This document shows, one piece after another, positions 59,406 to 64,000 of a stretch of 64,000 nt of DNA. The translations under genes and the position numbers were made by a program. Below the pieces are notes generated by a model that saw only the letters and a list, made by a program, of their open reading frames with translations, ran no database searches and was not told the origin of the DNA. The stretch's first letter is position 1. The number at the start of each line of letters is the position of its first letter. This DNA is from Thiodiazotropha sp040506195 (GTDB lineage Bacteria > Pseudomonadota > Gammaproteobacteria > Chromatiales > Chromatiaceae). The stretch spans positions 310,001 to 374,000 of the forward strand of contig JBEVXH010000003.1 of assembly GCA_040506195.1 (NCBI GenBank), read 5' to 3'.

Positions 59406-60395
59406 ATGTTCGGATTTGGCAAACGCAAGAAGCAGGAACTGCAGGATAGTGCAGCCCTCCCGCCGGAAGAGGAGAAACGCAATCTCTTTTCGAGATTGCA
59501 GGAGCGCCTCTCACGTACCCGCCACAACCTCACCGATGGGCTGGCCAATCTGCTCCTTGGACGGAAGACCATCGATGATGAGCTGATGGAGGAACTCGAG
59601 ACCCTGCTCCTCACGGCCGATGTGGGTGTCGAGGCAACCAGCCGTATCATTAACGATCTGACGGAACGGGTCGATCGCAAGGAGCTCAACGACCCGCAAA
59701 TGCTGATGCAGCTGTTGAAACAGCATCTCAGAGAGATTCTTCAGACATGCGAAAATCCAGTTAGCCAACACAGCGGTGACAGGCCTCTGGTAATGATGAT
59801 GGTAGGCATCAATGGTGCCGGCAAGACCACTACCATTGGAAAGCTGGCACGCAAGTTTCAGTTGGATGGCGAATCCGTCATGCTCGCCGCCGGTGATACC
59901 TTCCGCGCCGCCGCAGTGGAACAGCTGCAAACCTGGGGTGAGCGCAATCAGATCCCCGTGATCGCCCAGCATACGGGTGCCGATGCGGCTTCAGTGGTAT
60001 TCGATTCACTACAAGCGGCCACCTCGCGCAATATCGATGTCCTGATCGCCGACACTGCGGGACGTCTGCATACCAAATCCAACCTCATGGAGGAGTTGGC
60101 GAAGATCAGCCGGGTGATGAAGAAAATCGATCCGGAGGCCCCCCATGAAGTACTATTGGTGGTGGACGCGGGTACGGGACAGAACGCCGTCAATCAAGCC
60201 ACGCAGTTCAACCAAACCGTTGGCTTGACCGGACTGGTGATCACCAAGCTGGACGGCACGGCAAAGGGCGGTGTGGTTTTTGCCATCGCCGACAAGGTGA
60301 AGGTGCCGATCCGTTTCATCGGCGTCGGCGAAGCCATAGACGATTTACGTGAATTCGACCCGGATGAATTTGTAGACGCCCTGTTTGAAAACTAA
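59406..60395 (+). CDS. ftsY: Signal recognition particle receptor FtsY
   Basis: About 329 residues from ATG 59406. The acidic N-terminal domain is short compared with E. coli (497), as in many proteobacteria. NG domain motifs: GINGAGKTTTIGKLA (P-loop), DTFRAAAVEQLQTWGER, DTAGRLHTKSNLMEEL, and TKLDGTAKGG. It binds SRP to deliver membrane proteins to SecYEG. First gene of the ftsYEX-rpoH string. Confidence 0.96.
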   Translation: MFGFGKRKKQELQDSAALPPEEEKRNLFSRLQERLSRTRHNLTDGLANLLLGRKTIDDELMEELETLLLTADVGVEATSRIINDLTERVDRKELNDPQMLMQLLKQHLREILQTCENPVSQHSGDRPLVMMMVGINGAGKTTTIGKLARKFQLDGESVMLAAGDTFRAAAVEQLQTWGERNQIPVIAQHTGADAASVVFDSLQAATSRNIDVLIADTAGRLHTKSNLMEELAKISRVMKKIDPEAPHEVLLVVDAGTGQNAVNQATQFNQTVGLTGLVITKLDGTAKGGVVFAIADKVKVPIRFIGVGEAIDDLREFDPDEFVDALFEN

Positions 60396-60414
60396 ACACG
60401 AAACCACCAGCACC

Positions 60415-61098
60415 TTGATTCACTTCGACAATGTCAGCAAACGCTATCCCGGGGGCCATACCGGCCTGAGCAATGTCAGTCTGCGCATTGAGGCTGAAGA
60501 GATGGTGTTTCTCACCGGCCATTCAGGCGCCGGCAAGAGTACCCTGCTGAAACTGATCGGCCTGTTGGAGCGGCCCAGCAACGGACAGCTGCATGTCAAT
60601 GACCGTAACCTGACCCGTTTAAAGAGTCGCCAGATCCCCTATCACCGCCGCGATGTGGGTATGATCTTCCAGGATCACAGACTGCTGCATGACCGTACGG
60701 TGTTCGACAATGTGGCCTTGCCGCTGGTGGTGGCCGGTGTCGGCCATAAAGAGATCGGACGCCGGGTCCGGGCCGCCCTCGACAAGGTAGGACTGCTGTA
60801 CAAGGAACGCAATGCGCCGGTTACCCTCTCTGGAGGAGAGCAGCAGCGGGTAGGCATAGCCCGCGCAGTGGTCAGTAAGCCTCCCCTGGTGCTTGCGGAC
60901 GAGCCCACCGGCAACCTCGACCCGGAACTCTCCGAGGAGATCATGGCGCTGTTCAAGCAGTTTAACCAGGTCGGCGTGACCCTGCTCATCGCCTCCCACG
61001 ACATCGACCTGATCAACCGCATGCAGAAGCGTGTACTCACACTGAGCAAGGGGCAGCTGGTTGGCGACACCCGGCCGGAGAGCGGCAATGTCTCTTAA
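60415..61098 (+). CDS. ftsE: Cell division ATP-binding protein FtsE
   Basis: 227 residues from TTG 60415, chosen because FtsE proteins begin MI-x-F and this start gives MIHFDNVSKRYPGG; a TTG at 60385 overlapping ftsY is the alternative. ABC motifs: Walker A GHSGAGKST, signature LSGGEQQRVGIARAV, Walker B LVLADEPTGNLD. With FtsX it activates peptidoglycan hydrolases at the septum. Overlaps ftsX by 11 bases. Confidence 0.95.
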   Translation: MIHFDNVSKRYPGGHTGLSNVSLRIEAEEMVFLTGHSGAGKSTLLKLIGLLERPSNGQLHVNDRNLTRLKSRQIPYHRRDVGMIFQDHRLLHDRTVFDNVALPLVVAGVGHKEIGRRVRAALDKVGLLYKERNAPVTLSGGEQQRVGIARAVVSKPPLVLADEPTGNLDPELSEEIMALFKQFNQVGVTLLIASHDIDLINRMQKRVLTLSKGQLVGDTRPESGNVS

Positions 61099-62032
61099 AA
61101 AGCTGCTATTGAGTACGCCAAAGATCTGGCTGCAGCGGCATGCGCAAGTGGCCCTCGCCAGCCTCGGCAGATTAGTGGGCAACCATCTTGCATCATTGAT
61201 GACCTGTGCCGTGATCGGCATAGCCCTCGCGATGCCGGTCGGCCTGCACGTGCTGCTCGGAAATCTGCAGCATGTCAGCGGTGCCTGGGACAGCGGCGCG
61301 AGCATATCGCTTTTCCTGAAACAGAGCGTTTCCGATAAACAGGCGGCATCCCTGGCGGATAATCTGCGCCGGCATCAACGCATCGAGACCGTGGAACTGA
61401 TCACCCGGGAGGCGGCGCTGGATGAGTTTCAGCAACTCAGCGGATATGCCGACGCCCTGGAAGCCCTCGACAGCAATCCCCTACCGGCAGTGCTGATCAT
61501 TCTACCGAAGGAGGAATTCACTACGGCTGAGACGGCACAACTTCTGGTGCGTGAACTGAAACTCCTGCCCGATGCCGACATTGTGCAACTCGATCTGCAG
61601 TGGGTGCGAAGACTTCAGGCGATCACGGTCATCGCCCAAAGGGCGGTTGTGGTACTTGCCGCATTGCTCGGCATGGCGGTGCTGCTGATTATCGGCAACA
61701 CCATTCGCCTCGAGATCCAGAATCGTCATGCCGAAATAGAGATCACCAAGCTCATCGGCGCCACCAATGCCTTCATTCGTAGGCCCTTTCTCTATACCGG
61801 CTTCTGGTACGGTCTGTTCGGGGGCGTCATCGCCTGGCTGCTGATCGCTATCGCCATCACCCTGCTCAGCGGACCGATCACCAATCTGGCCAATCTATAC
61901 GAAAGCAGCTTCAGTCTTGCATCGTTCGACATCGCGACCATCGCCTCGCTCCTGCTCGGCAGCAGCCTGCTCGGACTGACCGGTGCCTGGTTGGCGGTAG
62001 GCAGGCATCTCAGCGCCATTGAACCCGGTTGA
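61088..62032 (+). CDS. ftsX: Cell division protein FtsX
   Basis: About 314 residues from ATG 61088. Four membrane helices with a periplasmic loop after the first (ASISLFLKQSVSDKQAASLA then DNLRRHQRIETVELITREAA), and the C-terminal FtsX/MacB fold. It transmits FtsE ATP hydrolysis to periplasmic cell wall hydrolases via EnvC-like adaptors. Overlapping start with ftsE shows translational coupling. Confidence 0.95.
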   Translation: MSLKKLLLSTPKIWLQRHAQVALASLGRLVGNHLASLMTCAVIGIALAMPVGLHVLLGNLQHVSGAWDSGASISLFLKQSVSDKQAASLADNLRRHQRIETVELITREAALDEFQQLSGYADALEALDSNPLPAVLIILPKEEFTTAETAQLLVRELKLLPDADIVQLDLQWVRRLQAITVIAQRAVVVLAALLGMAVLLIIGNTIRLEIQNRHAEIEITKLIGATNAFIRRPFLYTGFWYGLFGGVIAWLLIAIAITLLSGPITNLANLYESSFSLASFDIATIASLLLGSSLLGLTGAWLAVGRHLSAIEPG

Positions 62033-62033
62033 T

Positions 62034-62130
62034 CTCCGTCTCGATCCCACGCTCCTGCGTGGGAACTCATACCTCGTTTTTTACTCCTCCACCTGCCTCT
62101 GCATTCCCACGCGGGCGCATGGGAACGAGA
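62034..62130. repeat. Inverted pair of REP-like palindromes
   Basis: Two related palindromes in opposite orientation: TCCCACGCTCCTGCGTGGGA at 62045-62064 and TTCCCACGCGGGCGCATGGGAA at about 62104-62125, each flanked by TCTCG on one side. This layout resembles the REP/BIME elements common in gammaproteobacterial intergenic regions. It lies after ftsX and may terminate or stabilise that transcript. Confidence 0.7.
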
Positions 62131-62246
62131 ATCACGCTCCAATTGGAACCAAACCAGATCATATAATTTAACTTGTTGTTTTTAAGGCAATTTACCTCCA
62201 CAGACCAGTGGGAACTTTTACTTCGACGCTTGGTCATATTAATCGA

Positions 62247-62273
62247 TTGGCACTCCTCTACAGAGAGTGCTAA
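62247..62273 (+). promoter_or_regulatory. CIRCE-like operator upstream of rpoH
   Basis: TTGGCACTC, nine bases, GAGTGCTAA: the HrcA-binding CIRCE element TTAGCACTC-N9-GAGTGCTAA with a single base change. It is 34 bases before the rpoH start and likely overlaps its promoter, implying heat-shock repression by HrcA of the sigma-32 gene. Confidence 0.75.
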
Positions 62274-62306
62274 TATTCAACCAGCCGTTATTTGAGGGGA
62301 TACTCG

Positions 62307-63152
62307 ATGAGCAATGAAAACGCACTGACAGCACTGCCATCAGGCAGTATGGATGCCTATATCAGCGCCGCTTTCCAACTGCCCATGCTGAGCGCCGAGG
62401 AAGAGAAATCCCTGGCGATCAGGCTGCGTGATCAAAAGGACCTCCAGGCTGCTCAGACACTGATAACCTCGCATATCCGCTTCGTCGTTCGCGTTGCCCG
62501 CAACTACAGCGGCTATGGCCTCGCCCTGCCCGACCTGATCCAGGAAGGCACCGTCGGCCTGATGAAGGCGGTCAAACGCTTCGACCCCGATATGGGGGTG
62601 CGTCTGGTCTCTTTCGCCGTCCACTGGATCAAGGCGGAGATCCATGAGTACATCCTGAAAAACTGGCGCATCGTCAAAGTGGCCACCACCAAGGCCCAGC
62701 GCAAGTTGTTTTTCAATCTGCGCAGTTCCAAAAAGCGTCTGGGCTGGTTCTCCAAGGAGGAGGTCAACGACGTGGCTCAGGACCTGGGCGTCAAACCCGA
62801 AACCGTGATGGAGATGGAATCTCGTCTCTCAGGCAAGGACATCGCCTTCGACGGCCCCATGCAAGAGGATGATGATCAGATGACTGCGACTCCGGCCGGT
62901 TATCTGAGCGACATGCGCATGGAACCCGCATCTCTGCTCGAGTCCTCGGACAGCGAGTCGCAGATGAAACAGCGCCTGGTCAACGCTATGCAGGTTCTCG
63001 ATGAACGCAGCCGAGAGATACTGCAAGCCCGCTGGCTGGGCGATAAGAAATCGACCCTGCATGAACTGGCGGAACGTTTTCAAGTCTCGGCGGAACGCAT
63101 TCGTCAGATCGAGAAAAACGCCATGACCAAGCTCAAGGCGCACCTTGCCTAG
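62307..63152 (+). CDS. rpoH: RNA polymerase heat-shock sigma factor RpoH (sigma-32)
   Basis: 281 residues from ATG 62307 with a GAGGGG ribosome site; upstream ATG at 62292 is less good. Region 2 with LPDLIQEGTVGLMKAVKRFD and VSFAVHWIKAEIHEYILKNW, the RpoH box QRKLFFNLRSS, and region 4 ILQARWLGDKKSTLHELAER then FQVSAERIRQIEKNAM. Directs transcription of chaperone and protease genes. Preceded by a CIRCE-like site, suggesting additional control by HrcA. Confidence 0.97.
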   Translation: MSNENALTALPSGSMDAYISAAFQLPMLSAEEEKSLAIRLRDQKDLQAAQTLITSHIRFVVRVARNYSGYGLALPDLIQEGTVGLMKAVKRFDPDMGVRLVSFAVHWIKAEIHEYILKNWRIVKVATTKAQRKLFFNLRSSKKRLGWFSKEEVNDVAQDLGVKPETVMEMESRLSGKDIAFDGPMQEDDDQMTATPAGYLSDMRMEPASLLESSDSESQMKQRLVNAMQVLDERSREILQARWLGDKKSTLHELAERFQVSAERIRQIEKNAMTKLKAHLA

Positions 63153-63178
63153 ACTGGCAACCAGATTGTGCGGTATTC

Positions 63179-63202
63179 GTCGTTACCCGTCAGGGTAACG
63201 AC
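63179..63202 (+). terminator. Hairpin after rpoH
   Basis: TCGTTACCC, GTCA loop, GGGTAACGA, a 10-base perfect stem 27 bases after the rpoH stop. No T-run follows, so it may be a processing or partial termination signal. Confidence 0.5.
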
Positions 63203-63569
63203 ACTCCAATACATAATCCCTTCCAAAGCCCACTACACCCAGGTCACCTCCGCCTCATGACATGGGTATGAGTCTATATAGTATGGCTTCACCGATATGA
63301 TGATAGGAAAACCCAGTAAATGGAGGTCATGATGGTCTATAAAGATAGTGATGACGCGCTTTCTATAGAGAGGTGACAACCTCAACGGCCAGTTTTACCC
63401 GCCTGACAGGGGATATTTGAAGAAAATGCCAGCACCTTGGCAAGGCATTGGATAGATGCATTGGGTTTCATTAAGATGCAATAACAGAAGGCGGCGAAAT
63501 TCTGAGCCCTGAAGGTAAATAGTTATCCGTGGTGACTAACCCAAGCGAATAGCCAAGGAGAGAGCCCTC
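63203..63569. other. Intergenic region between rpoH and the HAD gene
   Basis: About 370 bases without a clear gene. A broken plus-strand frame around 63321-63490 (with stops) has some protein-like character but no recognisable family. The end carries an AAGGAGAG ribosome site for the next gene. Confidence 0.4.
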
Positions 63570-64000
63570 TTGCACCATATTATGTTTGATGTTGATGGAA
63601 CGCTCGTAAGATCATACGAGCTTGATGAGATTTGCTATCTCGAGGCGGTGTATGAAGTTTTAGGTCATCATCTAGATACCGACTGGACCAAGTACACCCA
63701 TATAAGCGACGCCGGTATTCTTGAACAGTATATTATCGAAAATGGACTTGATGCCGGGGGAAACAGCATACGCACTGAAGTAAAAGAGGTCTTCAGCAAC
63801 AAAATAGCCAGCCACCTCAAAAAAAACCCGGCACAGCAGGTACCTGGCGCCGCAAAATTTATTGCCGAGCTGCGCCGACTGGAAAATTTAAGCATGTCGG
63901 TTGCCACCGGCGGCTGGTACGAAACCGCTATAATGAAATTGGAATCAGCTGAAATTGATGTTGCGGGCATCCCAATTGCATCCTCAAACAATCATTATTC
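63570..64000 (+). CDS. HAD-superfamily hydrolase, N-terminal part (cut by window end)
   Basis: The frame from TTG 63570 (AAGGAGAG nine bases upstream) is open to the window end, at least 143 residues. Motif I is HHIMFDVDGTLVRSYELDEI with the nucleophile Asp and the general acid Asp two residues later. A helical cap region follows, then GAAKFIAELRRLENLSMSVA with the motif II Thr (VATGG). Phosphoglycolate phosphatase/beta-phosphoglucomutase-like subgroup; substrate cannot be read. Start codon is inferred from the ribosome site and family alignment. Confidence 0.85.
   Translation, partial: MHHIMFDVDGTLVRSYELDEICYLEAVYEVLGHHLDTDWTKYTHISDAGILEQYIIENGLDAGGNSIRTEVKEVFSNKIASHLKKNPAQQVPGAAKFIAELRRLENLSMSVATGGWYETAIMKLESAEIDVAGIPIASSNNHY

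Noticed and set aside
63321..63490. Small gene between rpoH and the HAD hydrolase
   Set aside because: Interrupted by several stops in every frame and no homologous motif.

Overview
The window looks like a chromosomal segment of a gammaproteobacterium. Signs of this are the ftsY-ftsE-ftsX-rpoH order facing an M16 peptidase pair, rsmD, coaD and a YfhL-type ferredoxin; tRNA-Met beside ychF; and a truncated hda at the left edge. Housekeeping DNA is GC-rich. The c-type cytochrome content (33 CXXCH motifs by direct count), the TRAP transporter and a CIRCE-like site before rpoH suggest an environmental, respiratory lineage such as a sulfur-oxidising Chromatiales/Sedimenticola-like bacterium. That placement is an inference.

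Layout. 1-13 kb: hda end, bolA, a DegS-like protease, an alanine/glycine:Na+ symporter, a TRAP transporter operon (TatT lipoprotein, DctP, a cupin, DctQ, DctM), an EamA exporter with a possible attenuator, a phosphopantetheinyl transferase, queD and an internally deleted amt pseudogene. 13-37 kb: the main feature, a block of 19 same-strand genes plus three flanking genes. It encodes an 11-haem, a 4-haem and four 3-haem periplasmic cytochromes, two tri-domain class-I-like cytochromes, an outer-membrane beta-barrel, a PpiC foldase, ResB/CcsA (system II) haem ligation proteins, NHL and seven-bladed propeller proteins, and a histidine kinase plus sigma-54 activator. Two divergent sigma-54-type promoters flank a tandem palindrome at 33.4-33.7 kb, so the encoded NtrC-like regulator probably controls the block. 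My working idea is an electron conduit from periplasm to outer membrane or cell surface, with its own assembly and sensing functions.

37-41 kb: a metallo-beta-lactamase-fold pseudogene, a DUF5666-like lipoprotein, an ECF sigma/anti-sigma pair and a GDT1-family protein with a suspicious N-terminus. 41.3-48.9 kb: an AT-rich genomic island bounded by 47-bp direct repeats made from the 3' part of tRNA-Met. It carries an integrase-less array of integron cassettes (five attC-like sites, four complete cassettes), a capsid gene fragment, an XRE regulator, small satellite-like ORFs and a Fic protein.

49-64 kb: conserved core genes (ychF, a STAS/ParA pair, an L,D-transpeptidase, an Lpp-like lipoprotein, ggt, ferredoxin, coaD, rsmD, the M16 pair, ftsYEX, rpoH) and the start of a HAD hydrolase cut by the window end.
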